Shown here: piece after piece, positions 14,703-24,359 of the stretch
Layout of the letters: each line of letters opens with the position of its first letter
Position numbering within the stretch: the first letter of the stretch is position 1
Origin: Fusibacter tunisiensis
GTDB taxonomy: Bacteria; Bacillota; Clostridia; Peptostreptococcales; Acidaminobacteraceae
Assembly (NCBI RefSeq): GCF_016908355.1
Contig: NZ_JAFBDT010000009.1
Span: 1 to 64,000, forward strand
DNA length: 64,000 nt
Direction: 5' to 3'
Notes under the pieces: generated by a model
Told to the model about the DNA's origin: nothing
The model's input: the letters and a program-made list of their open reading frames with translations, nothing else
The model's database searches: none
Program-made: the position numbers and the translations under genes

Positions 14703-16481
14703 TTATAACGCTTTGTTCACAATTGATTCAAAAGCATCAACATCATTTTTTATTTGTTCAAGGGATGCTTTCCAAAATGCTTTGTCTGTTGGATCGATGT
14801 TTGCCAATTGACAGACATCGTAAATACGCATTTTACCAGTTGCTTTTAGAAGTGCATCATATTCTGGGATAAAGGCATCTCCTTTTTCTTTGTAAACGGC
14901 ATAGAGCCCTCTTGCAAAAAGAAGTCCAAAGGCATAAGGGAAGTTGTAAAAATTTCTCGATGCATAGTAATAATGTGTTTTATTAAGCCACATATAAGGG
15001 TGTAAATGTGTATGATCTAAGGCGTTACCATAAGCTTTCTTTTGAGAATCCAGCATAATTTCTTTAAACTCATCAACAGAAAGCGGATGGTCTTTGCGGG
15101 TTTCAAAGATTTGAGATTCAAAGTAAAACCTTGATAAAATATCGACGACGACGCTGGTAGCACCCTGGAGGCTGTTTTCAAGTATGGAAAGTGCCAATGT
15201 CTCGTCTGCTTCTTTAAGTACAGCGTTTCTTACGATGGTTTCGCAAAATATTGAGGCAGTTTCTGCAAGTGGCATTGGGTAACTTGTGTTGAGAATACTT
15301 TCAGTCATAATTCGATCGCCATGAAAACCATGTCCCAGTTCATGTGCTAGGGTTAAAACGTTTTTTAACTTACCCGTAAAATTAGTTAAAATGCGACTTT
15401 CTCCAATGCTGGGAATATTTGAACAAAATGCACCTCCGACTTTACCGGCACGTGGTTCAAAGTCAACCCAATCATTGTCAAAACTTTTTTTTGCAAAACT
15501 GTGCAGATCTTCAGAAAAATCGCCAAAATACTTGAGTATAAAAGTCTTTGCTTCTGCTATTGTAAATTCTTGATCCATTTGAACGACAGGGGCATAAATG
15601 TCGTAAAAAGGCATTGGACCTTTATTGCCCAGTAATTTTGATTTAGCCAATAAATAGCGTCTAAATACGGGAAGATATTCTTCCATGGATTCAATCATGG
15701 CGTTTAGAATTTCAGTATCCATTCTGGCGTTGAAAAGCGTTTCATCAAGTGGGCTATCAAAGCCTCTAAGATCTGAAAGTGTAAGGACTTCCCCTTTGAT
15801 ACCATTTAATGCAGCAGCAGATATTTCCGCATGGGTTTCATAGGCTTTGAGTTCGGTTTCATATCCCAATTGGCGCATTTTAGGGTCACTTGAGAAAGCG
15901 AGGTTTCTTATTTTCATAATTGGCCATTCTTCAGTAGTGCCATCTATTTCAATGGGAAAAGTCAATTGCGATGCTGTTTTACTTTGTAGTGTTTCCCATG
16001 CGCTGGAACCTGTAAGCTTCATTTTGCTGATTAATATTTCTTCAGCATCACTTAGCATATATTTTGTAGAAGAAATAGCTTCTTTAAGGAAAAACTCATG
16101 TTCTTTTATGAGCGGTGACGCTTCACATGCTGATTTAAGGTCAAAATCTTTCAATGCTCTTTTGAAGACGACCATAGGTGCCGTTAATTTTGATTGGACG
16201 TTTTGAATCTTGTTGACCAAACCGATTGCCTTTGTGTTTTTTGAATCTGTTGCAAAGGTAAGATGGCCAAAAGCGTAGAGCTTTCTCAGCAAAGTGGTGT
16301 CTTCAATTAAATAGTTTATAAATTGTGTCACAAGTTCTACTGAGATGGGTGATGCCTTGTCCACTTCTTCAATCCAACTCCTGTATTTTGGAAGGAGAGC
16401 GTCAGCCCTGTCTAAATCCGACTTGAAAAGTTTTGAGTCGAAAGATGGATAGAGTGCATCCAAGTTCCATTTGTCATTCAT
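14703..16481 (-). CDS. pepF: Oligoendopeptidase F (second of two)
   Basis: This M3-family zinc peptidase (592 residues) degrades oligopeptides in the cytoplasm. The HEXXH zinc motif is in TLAHELGHGFHG, with the third ligand glutamate in the following MPLAETASIFCE. It is full length. It overlaps its upstream paralogue by eight bases and has AAAGGAG before the ATG. Together with Pcp it would recycle peptides to amino acids for fermentation. Confidence 0.95.
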   Translation of the reverse strand: MNDKWNLDALYPSFDSKLFKSDLDRADALLPKYRSWIEEVDKASPISVELVTQFINYLIEDTTLLRKLYAFGHLTFATDSKNTKAIGLVNKIQNVQSKLTAPMVVFKRALKDFDLKSACEASPLIKEHEFFLKEAISSTKYMLSDAEEILISKMKLTGSSAWETLQSKTASQLTFPIEIDGTTEEWPIMKIRNLAFSSDPKMRQLGYETELKAYETHAEISAAALNGIKGEVLTLSDLRGFDSPLDETLFNARMDTEILNAMIESMEEYLPVFRRYLLAKSKLLGNKGPMPFYDIYAPVVQMDQEFTIAEAKTFILKYFGDFSEDLHSFAKKSFDNDWVDFEPRAGKVGGAFCSNIPSIGESRILTNFTGKLKNVLTLAHELGHGFHGDRIMTESILNTSYPMPLAETASIFCETIVRNAVLKEADETLALSILENSLQGATSVVVDILSRFYFESQIFETRKDHPLSVDEFKEIMLDSQKKAYGNALDHTHLHPYMWLNKTHYYYASRNFYNFPYAFGLLFARGLYAVYKEKGDAFIPEYDALLKATGKMRIYDVCQLANIDPTDKAFWKASLEQIKNDVDAFESIVNKAL

Positions 16482-18249
16482 TTGTGTGCTCCTTTCCCGC
16501 TAAATCAATAAAAGTATCAATGTCATTTTCTAAAATTTCCAAAGATGAAATCCAAAATTCAGTAGATTCTACGTCAATATCCATAATCTTACACACTTCT
16601 GTAATTGACATTTTTCCCGATGCTGCCAAAAGGGAATCGTATTTGGATTTAAAAAACTCAGGATTTTCAATATATTTTGCATAGAGTCCCTTTGCGAACA
16701 AAAGGCCAAACGCATATGGAAAATTGTAAAAATTTAATCCAGCTGAATAATAATGCGGTTTAATCAACCACATGTAGGGATTTAAAACGTTGATGTCCAA
16801 ACCTTCCCCATAAGCTTTTATCTGAGCATCTGTCATGAGTTTGTTAAGTTCTTGAACAGAAAGTGGGTGGTCTGTTCTTGTGTCGAAAAGAGTCGATTCA
16901 AAAGTATACCTTGAATAAATATCACAAATAACTTGCGTCGCATCCTGTAAAGAATTTTCAAGTACAGTAATGGCTTCTGCATCAGATGCCACTTTAAGCG
17001 CGGCGTTGTTGACGATGGTTTCACAGAAGGTTGATGCAGTTTCAGCAAGTGGCATAGGATAATGTGTATTGAGGATGCTTTCTTCTGATATGCAGGTGGC
17101 GTGATAGCCATGGCCAAGTTCGTGCGCGAGTGTCGTAACATCGCCTAGATTTCCTGTGTAGTTGAGAAGAATTCTGAACTCACCTATGCTGTGTTGTGAT
17201 GCACAGAAGGCACCACTAACTTTCCCTTTTTTGGGTTCAACATCAATCCAATTGAGATCAATGGCTTTTTGTGCAGTATCCGCTAATCGGTCGGAAAAAG
17301 TTCTAAAGTGATCTACAACAAATTTTCGACCTTCTTCAAAGGTGTATTGTTTAGAAGCATTTCCAATTGGTGCGAATAAGTCGTAGAAAGGCAAACCATT
17401 TTCGTAGCCTAACAAACCAGCTTTTGTTTTTAGATAGCGGTGAAAACTAGGCAGTTTATGCTCAATAGCGTCAAGCATGGCCTTAAGTGTTTTCTGTGTC
17501 ATCCGAGAATTTTCAAGTGTCATTTCAAGTGGGCTATTATACCCTCTGAGTCTTGAGACTTCAATGACTTCTCCTTTGATGCTGTTAAGTGCCATGGCAA
17601 CGGCCTCATCAATTTTGCCATAGGCTTTAAGCTCAGCTTCATATGCCGCTTTTCGGGTGGCTTTTGAAGTGCTAGAAGCTAAATTTCGAACGGATGAAAT
17701 TGGGAGTTCCTGTACGGTTCCTTTGAGTTCAATAGAAGCCATTAAGCCAGAAACCAACTTGCTCTGGAGAGTAGACCAAGCATTGGAGCCTGTTAGCTTG
17801 AGTTTGGAAATTAAAATTTCTTCAGGTTCTGATAACATATGGGATGCTTTTATCTGTGCTTCTTTTAGAATAAAAGCATATTTTTTTAATGTCTCGGAAT
17901 GCTCAATCATGGTATCTAGAGAATCCAATTGACTTAAGAATTTTGTAAGCCGTGCGTTAGCTGGTGTTGTTTGAGAAATGAGTCCCATAAGATGGTTTTT
18001 GTTTTTAAGGGCCTCTTCGTTACCGGTATCGGTTGAGAAGTTTAGGTTACAAAAACCAATTAGGCGACTGCCCAAAAGTTCTACTTTTTCTAATGTTAAA
18101 TAGAATGTTTCTAGTGTGTGTACATCTGATAGGGTGGTTGAAATCACATTTAAATTTTCAATTTCTTTTTCAAATTGAGTGATGTCTTCCCTAAAGGTGT
18201 GCGAATCGAATCCGGTATAAATTGATTCTAGTGACCACTTATAATTCAT
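16474..18249 (-). CDS. pepF: Oligoendopeptidase F (first of two)
   Basis: The protein (591 residues) has the same architecture as the downstream paralogue, with TLAHELGHGYHA and MPLAETASTFCE as the zinc site. The two share many colinear blocks (for example SGAFC, NFYNFPYAFGLLFA), which indicates a tandem duplication followed by divergence. The start is ATG 18247-18249, because TTGGAGG just upstream is the ribosome binding site. Confidence 0.95.
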   Translation of the reverse strand: MNYKWSLESIYTGFDSHTFREDITQFEKEIENLNVISTTLSDVHTLETFYLTLEKVELLGSRLIGFCNLNFSTDTGNEEALKNKNHLMGLISQTTPANARLTKFLSQLDSLDTMIEHSETLKKYAFILKEAQIKASHMLSEPEEILISKLKLTGSNAWSTLQSKLVSGLMASIELKGTVQELPISSVRNLASSTSKATRKAAYEAELKAYGKIDEAVAMALNSIKGEVIEVSRLRGYNSPLEMTLENSRMTQKTLKAMLDAIEHKLPSFHRYLKTKAGLLGYENGLPFYDLFAPIGNASKQYTFEEGRKFVVDHFRTFSDRLADTAQKAIDLNWIDVEPKKGKVSGAFCASQHSIGEFRILLNYTGNLGDVTTLAHELGHGYHATCISEESILNTHYPMPLAETASTFCETIVNNAALKVASDAEAITVLENSLQDATQVICDIYSRYTFESTLFDTRTDHPLSVQELNKLMTDAQIKAYGEGLDINVLNPYMWLIKPHYYSAGLNFYNFPYAFGLLFAKGLYAKYIENPEFFKSKYDSLLAASGKMSITEVCKIMDIDVESTEFWISSLEILENDIDTFIDLAGKEHTNE

Positions 18250-18310
18250 GATTGCCTCCAAAATTATTTTGACTTACGAATTAATTATAGCATGAATTGT
18301 CTAAAAATTT

Positions 18311-18346
18311 AAAAAAATCTGTATGAAGGCTTTGACCTTCATACAG
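18311..18346 (-). terminator. Terminator after the diguanylate cyclase gene
   Basis: CTGTATGAAGG (18319-18329) and CCTTCATACAG (18336-18346) form a perfect 11-base-pair stem; the A-run at 18311-18317 is the T-run on the minus strand. Confidence 0.85.
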
Positions 18347-18349
18347 ATT

Positions 18350-19474
18350 TTAAAATAAGAGTGGTTTTCTGTGTTTTTCTTTATATTGATACATACGAAC
18401 GTCTGCAATACGTACGAGAACTTCATAGACCATAGAGTCTTCTGGGGAACTGGCAATGCCATAACTAAAACTCATAGGGACGGAGATGCCTTGATGTGTG
18501 ATTTTTTTTGCTTCAGTTAGGGTTACGATTTCACGCATTTTTTCTTCTACCTTGGCAGGGGGAAGATTTCTGAAAAGAATTGCAAATTCATCACCACCCA
18601 CTCTGGCAAAAATATCGGATTCTTTAAGTAGCCCTTGAATTGTTTTTGAAAATTCCACAAGCAATTGGTCACCTGCTGAATGGCCAAAATGATCGTTGAT
18701 CAGTTTCAAATTATTGAGGTCACACATGACTAAAGAATAGGATTCCATGTTATCTAAGGTATGGGTCCGATAGGCCTTGAATAATTTTTCAAAATAACTT
18801 CTACTATAGGTACCTGTCAGACTATCAAATTTGGATAAATTTATAGTTTCTTCAATTAAATGTTTGTTTTTAAGTGCAATTGCAATATGATTTGCAAAAT
18901 GGTGAATCACTTTTTGATCTGTTTCGTCAAAAGTGTTGGACAGTTCGCTGTCAATGTTTAAAATTGCGACAATCTTTTGATCGAGAACAACAGGCGTTGA
19001 AAGTGTTTCTTTTATCTCGAGTCCGCCAGCCTTGGCCAGTGAGGAATTTACAGATGGATCAAGAAATTTGGAATCGTGTAGGGAAACGTCCCGAATAAGT
19101 GTCGGCAAATCGTAGTTGCCTTCTGCATTTTTATAAAGAAAAGTTTCTTCTAGTGTAAAGGATACCTTTTGAAGTTGCTCGAGATCATAGCCAATACATG
19201 TTTTATACTCATAACGGCCGGTTAAATCATTGTAGATTAGAAAACTGGCACGTGTGGCTTTTGGAATGGTGCCCAATGCCAATTCCAATAGTTTGTGAGA
19301 GTAGTCATCGAGATGGTCCATTTTAACAAACAGTTTTCCTATGGATAGAAGTGTGTCTAGGACACCTTTTCGATTTTGTATGTCATGATGAAGTTTTTTT
19401 GATAAGTTATATTGATAGATATTGGCAATGAGCAATATAAGCGTTAGTGCGCCTAAAATTAATAAATAAGGCAT
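18350..19474 (-). CDS. Membrane-anchored GAF-GGDEF diguanylate cyclase
   Basis: The 374-residue protein has one N-terminal membrane helix (residues 3-23), a GAF domain (about 40-205) and a GGDEF domain (about 210-372) that makes cyclic di-GMP from GTP. The active site ARVGGDEFAIL is intact. The inhibitory I-site position reads KESD instead of RxxD, so product inhibition may be weak. No EAL or HD-GYP phosphodiesterase is nearby. The GAF ligand is unknown. Confidence 0.9.
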   Translation of the reverse strand: MPYLLILGALTLILLIANIYQYNLSKKLHHDIQNRKGVLDTLLSIGKLFVKMDHLDDYSHKLLELALGTIPKATRASFLIYNDLTGRYEYKTCIGYDLEQLQKVSFTLEETFLYKNAEGNYDLPTLIRDVSLHDSKFLDPSVNSSLAKAGGLEIKETLSTPVVLDQKIVAILNIDSELSNTFDETDQKVIHHFANHIAIALKNKHLIEETINLSKFDSLTGTYSRSYFEKLFKAYRTHTLDNMESYSLVMCDLNNLKLINDHFGHSAGDQLLVEFSKTIQGLLKESDIFARVGGDEFAILFRNLPPAKVEEKMREIVTLTEAKKITHQGISVPMSFSYGIASSPEDSMVYEVLVRIADVRMYQYKEKHRKPLLF

Positions 19475-19585
19475 GGATTTCCCCTCTTTTCCATGAAAAA
19501 TATTTTAAATTTGTAATTTCTTAAGGTTTTCTTAATATATTAAGTGTATAACAGTAGTATAACATTTTTGAAAGGAGGCGTGGAG

Positions 19586-20032
19586 ATGTCATTTGATCCG
19601 ATTGTAATTACATGGGCTGTTTTAATAGTAGTGTTTACCATAGCTGAAGCCGCAACGTTAGGATTGACATCCATTTGGTTTGCAGTTGGAGCCCTTGCAG
19701 GACTTATTACAGCAGCACTTGGATTCAATATCATTGTTCAGATTGTTGTTTTTATTATCGTTGCAACTATTTTGATAATATACACACGTCCAATTGCTAA
19801 AAAAGTGCTTCGGATTGGGAAAAACAAAACCAATATTGATGCCTTGATTGGACGCACCGGTTTGGTGGTTAAACCAATTGAGCCGCAACAAACCGGACAG
19901 GTTAAATTGGGTGGACAAATTTGGACAGCTAAAGGGCCTGGGGATGAATCTTTTGCAATGGATGAAATTGTGGAAGTACTGGCAATAGAAGGCGTTAAGT
20001 TAATTGTAAAAAAGAATGAAACTAAAAACTAG
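19586..20032 (+). CDS. NfeD-like membrane protein
   Basis: The protein (148 residues) has three to four membrane helices (IVITWAVLIVVFTIAEAA, SIWFAVGALAGLITAAL, IVQIVVFIIVATILIIY) followed by a soluble OB-fold domain with the conserved LIGRTGLVV and GQVKLGGQIWTAK. NfeD proteins pair with SPFH proteins in membrane microdomains, and the SPFH gene follows after nine bases. ATG 19586 follows AAGGAGG. Confidence 0.9.
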   Translation: MSFDPIVITWAVLIVVFTIAEAATLGLTSIWFAVGALAGLITAALGFNIIVQIVVFIIVATILIIYTRPIAKKVLRIGKNKTNIDALIGRTGLVVKPIEPQQTGQVKLGGQIWTAKGPGDESFAMDEIVEVLAIEGVKLIVKKNETKN

Positions 20033-20041
20033 GAGGGTATT

Positions 20042-21010
20042 ATGGGTTATTTTGTTTTAATTGGTCTTGCGATTTTCGCATTGCTGCTCGTTATTTTGAA
20101 CATTAAGATTGTACCACAATCAAACGCTTATGTTATTGAAAGACTTGGTGCCTATGATTCAACATGGGAAACGGGACTTCACTTTAAAGTGCCGCTGTTA
20201 GACCGTGTGGCGAAGAAGGTGACACTTAAGGAGTTGGTGGTCGATTTTCCACCACAACCTGTAATAACGAAAGACAATGTTACAATGAAAATCGATACTG
20301 TTGTGTATTATCAGATTACAGATGCTAAACTTTACACCTATGGCGTTTCTCAACCGATTGTTGCAATTGAAAATTTAACAGCAACAACACTTAGAAATAT
20401 TATTGGTCAATTGGAACTGGATGAAACGTTAACTTCAAGAGACCTTATCAATACACAGATGAGAAGCATCTTGGATGAAGCAACTGACCCATGGGGTATT
20501 AAAGTTAATCGTGTTGAAGTCAAAAACATTTTGCCACCGAAGGACATTCAAGAGGCAATGGAAAAACAAATGCGTGCAGAACGTGAAAGAAGAGAATCTA
20601 TTTTGCGTGCAGAAGGCGAAAAACGTGCTGCTATCCTTACAGCTGAAGGTCGTAAAGAAGCGGTTATACTAAATGCTGAAGCAGACAAACGTTCCGCAAT
20701 TCTAAAGGCAGAAGCGCGTAGAGAAGCACAAATTCGTGAAGCTGAAGGTGAGGCGGAAGCAATCTTGAAAGTTCAACAGGCAACAGCTCAAGGCCTTGAA
20801 ATGATTAAGAAAGCTGGTGCAGATCAAGCGGTCTTAACCATCAAAAGTTTTGAAGCACTTGCTAAGGTTGCCAATGGTAATGCAACAAAACTCATTATCC
20901 CATCAGAACTTGGTGGCGTTGCAAATTTAGTGGCGAGCATTTCTGAAGTTTCTAACTTCAATAAAGAAGCGAATGCAGGTCTTGCTGCGGATGACAGTAT
21001 CGAAGCATAA
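20042..21010 (+). CDS. SPFH/Band 7 (stomatin/QmcA-like) protein
   Basis: This 322-residue protein has an N-terminal membrane helix (2-22), the SPFH domain (VPQSNAYVIERLG through about 190) and a long charged coiled coil with repeated AEGEKRAAI, AEGRKEAVI, AEADKRSAI units. Such proteins form large oligomers that scaffold the membrane. The operon with NfeD is conserved widely. A strong terminator follows. Confidence 0.93.
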   Translation: MGYFVLIGLAIFALLLVILNIKIVPQSNAYVIERLGAYDSTWETGLHFKVPLLDRVAKKVTLKELVVDFPPQPVITKDNVTMKIDTVVYYQITDAKLYTYGVSQPIVAIENLTATTLRNIIGQLELDETLTSRDLINTQMRSILDEATDPWGIKVNRVEVKNILPPKDIQEAMEKQMRAERERRESILRAEGEKRAAILTAEGRKEAVILNAEADKRSAILKAEARREAQIREAEGEAEAILKVQQATAQGLEMIKKAGADQAVLTIKSFEALAKVANGNATKLIIPSELGGVANLVASISEVSNFNKEANAGLAADDSIEA

Positions 21011-21023
21011 CCGTCTATTTGAG

Positions 21024-21060
21024 GCTCAATTGTCGATATATTTGACAATTGAGCTTTTTT
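21024..21060 (+). terminator. Terminator after the SPFH gene
   Basis: GCTCAATTGTC (21024-21034) pairs perfectly with GACAATTGAGC (21044-21054), followed by six T. Confidence 0.9.
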
Positions 21061-21111
21061 GCGTCTGGGTAACAATTTGGTTAGAATGGCATTAGAATCC
21101 TGTTGAATCAA

Positions 21112-21140
21112 TTGACAGAGAAATTATATAGGTGTAATCT
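21112..21140 (+). promoter_or_regulatory. Probable promoter of the DUF4097 gene
   Basis: TTGACA (21112-21117) is followed by TAATCT (21135-21140) at 17 bases, or TGTAAT at 15 bases. The gene starts at 21180 behind AGGAGG. Confidence 0.45.
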
Positions 21141-21179
21141 CCAATTATAAGGGCGCAAGCAGTTGAATAGGAGGACAAG

Positions 21180-22136
21180 ATGAATAGTAAACTGGATATC
21201 TTAAAGATGGTTGAATCAAAGGAAATTAGTTTGGAAAAAGCTCTGGAATTGTTAGAAACATTAGAACAGACTGAAAAAATTGAAGATGAACTTAGAGAAG
21301 ACATAATTGCAGAAGAAGATGACGAAAGTCATGTGGAAGCTGAACTTGTTAAAAGCATTGATGTGGCACTTGTAGCATCACAAGTCAATATTGAAAGATC
21401 AAATGTGACAGAAGTTACTGTAGAGCTTTTTGATTCTAAAACTCGAGAACTTGTTGAAAAACCAGAGTGGCTTCAATTTTATGAAGAAGCACATTATTTT
21501 TCTATAAAAGAGACGCGGACCTCGAATTTTTCAGATGTTTTTGATTTTTTTAAAGGCATAACCATTAATGGCGACTCGGGAATATTTATTAATGTAAAGT
21601 TACCTAAAGATTTTGAGATTGATAAAGGTAAATTTTCAACAGTTTCGGGGAAAATATCAATGATAGGTGTCAGAGGTGTTGACCTTGAAGCAAAAAGTGT
21701 GAGTGGGAAAATTGTTGCAACTGACGTAAAGGCGAAGGTTATTCAATTGAAATCCACTTCTGGAAGCATTGTTTGTGATAATGTAAGTGCGCCTAAAGCT
21801 ATATTGAGCAGTACTTCGGGAAAAATCAAAGCTTCAGGTACCTGTGCAAAACTTGAAAGTAAAACTGTTTCGGGAAGTATTGAAATTTCAGGGGATGATA
21901 ATTTGAAGGCGATTACAGCTGGAAGTGTTTCTGGAAAAATCGCTGTTTATTTACCTGAACCAGAAAAATACAATTTGTTTTTTGATTCCCTTTCAGGAAC
22001 CATAGATGCAAGTGGCTTTGCAATTGTTGAAAAAAATGTGTCTGGTAAAAAACACATCTCTGTAGACAATCGATCGCAAGACCGTTTTATTAAGGCAAGT
22101 ACCGTTTCTGGGAAAATTGTATTGGATCGGGTTTAA
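21180..22136 (+). CDS. DUF4097 beta-repeat protein with short N-terminal helical domain
   Basis: The 318-residue protein opens with a SHOCT-like helical segment (ILKMVESKEISLEKALELLE), an acidic linker, and then a long parallel beta-repeat region. There the unit SGKI or SGSI recurs about every 20 residues (TVSGKISM, SVSGKIVA, STSGSIVC, STSGKIKA, TVSGSIEI), as in DUF4097/LiaG-like proteins. No signal peptide is visible, so it is probably cytoplasmic. Members are often linked to cell-envelope stress systems, but no kinase or regulator is adjacent; the role is unknown. Confidence 0.78.
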   Translation: MNSKLDILKMVESKEISLEKALELLETLEQTEKIEDELREDIIAEEDDESHVEAELVKSIDVALVASQVNIERSNVTEVTVELFDSKTRELVEKPEWLQFYEEAHYFSIKETRTSNFSDVFDFFKGITINGDSGIFINVKLPKDFEIDKGKFSTVSGKISMIGVRGVDLEAKSVSGKIVATDVKAKVIQLKSTSGSIVCDNVSAPKAILSSTSGKIKASGTCAKLESKTVSGSIEISGDDNLKAITAGSVSGKIAVYLPEPEKYNLFFDSLSGTIDASGFAIVEKNVSGKKHISVDNRSQDRFIKASTVSGKIVLDRV

Positions 22137-22149
22137 AATGTGCTATAAT
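22122..22149 (+). promoter_or_regulatory. Probable promoter of apbE
   Basis: TTGGAT (22122-22127), 16 bases and TATAAT (22144-22149), the latter with an extended TGC before it. The -35 lies within the end of the preceding gene. Confidence 0.55.
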
Positions 22150-22190
22150 AAATTCTGAATTCAATATGTAGAGAAAGGTATTTCAATTAA

Positions 22191-23297
22191 ATGAAGGAAA
22201 TGAAAAGAATTGGTATTTTTTTAGTTCTATTGATGAGTCTTGGTGTCCTTTCGGGGTGTCAGACCAAGGAGACATCTTCTGAAGAATTGCCATATGCGCG
22301 TTCTGAATCGTCTGTTAGAAAAGATAAAACGACAGATCGCACCATTACAACCCAAGAAAGTTATCAGTTGGCAACTCGAATTACCATTAGTATTTATGAT
22401 GAAAAAGAGGCCCCGAATTCAATTTTTGATGCTATTTTTGATTTGATAGCAGGGTATGAGGACATGATTTCTAGGAACATAACAGATTCCTACGTGTCTA
22501 GGATTAATCAAGCAGCAGGTGATGCACCTGTTTCTGTGCCAGATGATTTGTTTAACTTAATTCATCAAGGCATCACATATGCGGACCTATCACAGGGGGC
22601 ATTTGATATTTCAATTGGACCACTTGTGAATTTGTGGGGTATTGGAACTTATGAAGCGAAAGTTCCGGAATCCAGCGAATTGGAGAAAGCCCTTTCTAAG
22701 GTGGACTATCACAAAATTGAACTTGATTATGACACTAAAACAGTATTTTTGAATGAAAAAGATATGTTTCTTGATCTTGGGGCAATTGCTAAAGGATACA
22801 TTGCGGACGAGATTAAAGCTTTGATTTTAGAAAAGGGATATACAAATGCCATTATCAACTTAGGCGGAAATGTTTTGATGGTTGGAAATAAGCCAAATTC
22901 AGACTATTGGTCTGTTGGTATAAGGGATCCACTTTCGGATTCGGGAACTTCTCTGGGAATTCTTGAACTAAATGATAATTCTGTGGTATCTTCTGGTGTC
23001 TATGAGCGTTTCTTTGAAGAAAATGGCGTCAGGTACCACCACTTGATTAACCCTAACACAGGCTATCCTGAACAGAATGATTTACTGGCCATTTCCATAG
23101 TGTCAGATGTTTCTGTGGATGGAGACGCCCTGTCAACAGCAGTTTTTGTATTGGGGGTTGAAAAGGGGTATGAACTGGTTGAATCACTTGAAGGCGTTGA
23201 AGCGCTTTTTATACAATCGGATAAAGACATTATAGTAACGCCAGGATTAAAATCAAAATTTAGGTTAATAGATGACACCTATAAACTTGTATATTAA
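22191..23297 (+). CDS. apbE: FAD:protein FMN transferase (lipoprotein)
   Basis: ApbE moves FMN from FAD onto a serine or threonine of extracytosolic flavoproteins. The 368-residue protein has a lipoprotein signal ending LSGC (C23) and family motifs FDISIGPLVNLWGIG, LDLGAIAKGYIAD, INLGGNVLMVG and HHLINPNTGYP. Its likely client, a double FMN-binding lipoprotein, is encoded tail to tail just downstream. Confidence 0.95.
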   Translation: MKEMKRIGIFLVLLMSLGVLSGCQTKETSSEELPYARSESSVRKDKTTDRTITTQESYQLATRITISIYDEKEAPNSIFDAIFDLIAGYEDMISRNITDSYVSRINQAAGDAPVSVPDDLFNLIHQGITYADLSQGAFDISIGPLVNLWGIGTYEAKVPESSELEKALSKVDYHKIELDYDTKTVFLNEKDMFLDLGAIAKGYIADEIKALILEKGYTNAIINLGGNVLMVGNKPNSDYWSVGIRDPLSDSGTSLGILELNDNSVVSSGVYERFFEENGVRYHHLINPNTGYPEQNDLLAISIVSDVSVDGDALSTAVFVLGVEKGYELVESLEGVEALFIQSDKDIIVTPGLKSKFRLIDDTYKLVY

Positions 23298-23306
23298 TCA
23301 ATAAAA

Positions 23307-23338
23307 AAGGCACCCAATAGTGGGTGCCTTATTTTTTA
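23307..23338. terminator. Terminator after apbE
   Basis: AAGGCACCCA (23307-23316) and TGGGTGCCTT (23321-23330) form a perfect stem with loop ATAG and a T-run; the preceding A-run could serve the opposite strand too. Confidence 0.88.
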
Positions 23339-23378
23339 TTGCAATATGAGTTGTTGTTTGCAGCTTTTCTCTATTCTA

Positions 23379-24242
23379 TTATCGTAATTCTAAAGCTTCT
23401 TCAGCCAATGCAAGGAAACCATCAAAAGAAATGGAAACACTTGCAATTGTATCAATTTCACCAAGATCTTGAACGCTAATCAGGTAGTTTTCAATTTCCA
23501 TAGCTTGCTCATGCCATTCAGCAGATGCGTTACCTTTTGCGACCATACCATAATCACCATCGATTGAAGCTGTTTTCTTATCTTTCTCACTTGTTTCGCC
23601 AATAGCATTCCAGTTAGCTGCAACAATGTTGCCGTTAATTACAGTGAAAGATACAGTATCTTTCCAACCTGAATCACTGAATGCATCTGCTTCTGCAGAG
23701 AATGTACCGTCTTTATAGATACCAGTTCCTACAGGACCTTGTGCCATAGCTGTTTCAACCAATGCTTCAAAATCATTTACATGGATGGATACACCAGCAA
23801 TTGTATCTGTGTGTCCATCTTCGTCAACATAGTTGATGCCATCGAAACTCTGATTTTCAATCAAGTAAGCTTCCGCCAATTCGGCTTGCTCATGCCATTC
23901 AGCTTGAGCGTTACCTTTTGCAACCATACCATAATCCCCATCTGCTGAAGCTGTCTTTTTATCTTTGCCAGCTGATGTATTTGCTGCGTTCCAGTCAACG
24001 TCTACAATATTGCCACCTTCAACGGTAACTGTTACAGTACCTTTCCAACCTGAATCCGAAAAACCTGGCTCAGTTGCAAAATAAATACCATCTTCGTAAT
24101 CGCCTTGAACTTCAGGTGCAGATGTTTCTGGTGCTGCTGTTGTTTCCGGTGTCATATTATCTGGCTCATCAGTGCTACCGCAACCTATCATTAAACTTCC
24201 TACTAATGCTAAAACTAGCATTAAACTAAATAATTTCCTCAT
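23379..24242 (-). CDS. Lipoprotein with two tandem FMN-binding domains (PplA-like)
   Basis: The 287-residue protein has a signal peptide and lipobox ending IGC (C21), a low-complexity T/P/E linker, and two homologous domains (about 48-168 and 172-285). Each contains SDSGWK, KDKKTAS, DGDYGMVAKGNA and EWHEQA. The candidate flavinylation motifs are DTIAGVS (146-152) and DTIASVS (264-270), variants of D-x-x-[ST]-G-A-[TS], so S152 and S270 may carry FMN. Double-domain proteins of this kind act in flavin-based extracellular electron transfer in Gram-positives. ApbE next door would modify it. GGAGGTGG precedes the ATG. Confidence 0.85.
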   Translation of the reverse strand: MRKLFSLMLVLALVGSLMIGCGSTDEPDNMTPETTAAPETSAPEVQGDYEDGIYFATEPGFSDSGWKGTVTVTVEGGNIVDVDWNAANTSAGKDKKTASADGDYGMVAKGNAQAEWHEQAELAEAYLIENQSFDGINYVDEDGHTDTIAGVSIHVNDFEALVETAMAQGPVGTGIYKDGTFSAEADAFSDSGWKDTVSFTVINGNIVAANWNAIGETSEKDKKTASIDGDYGMVAKGNASAEWHEQAMEIENYLISVQDLGEIDTIASVSISFDGFLALAEEALELR

Positions 24243-24284
24243 TACAAGCCACCTCCTAAGTGTTTTGCAAACAACTCATGTCAT

Positions 24285-24312
24285 ATTATAACAAAAATCA
24301 GGAGATTTTCAA
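24285..24312 (-). promoter_or_regulatory. Promoter of the FMN-binding lipoprotein gene
   Basis: On the minus strand TTGAAA (24312-24307), 16 bases and TATAAT (24290-24285) precede the gene. Confidence 0.65.
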
Positions 24313-24359
24313 CATTGTTGACATAAAATTAACAGATTTAAAAATTCTAAAGAAGCAGT

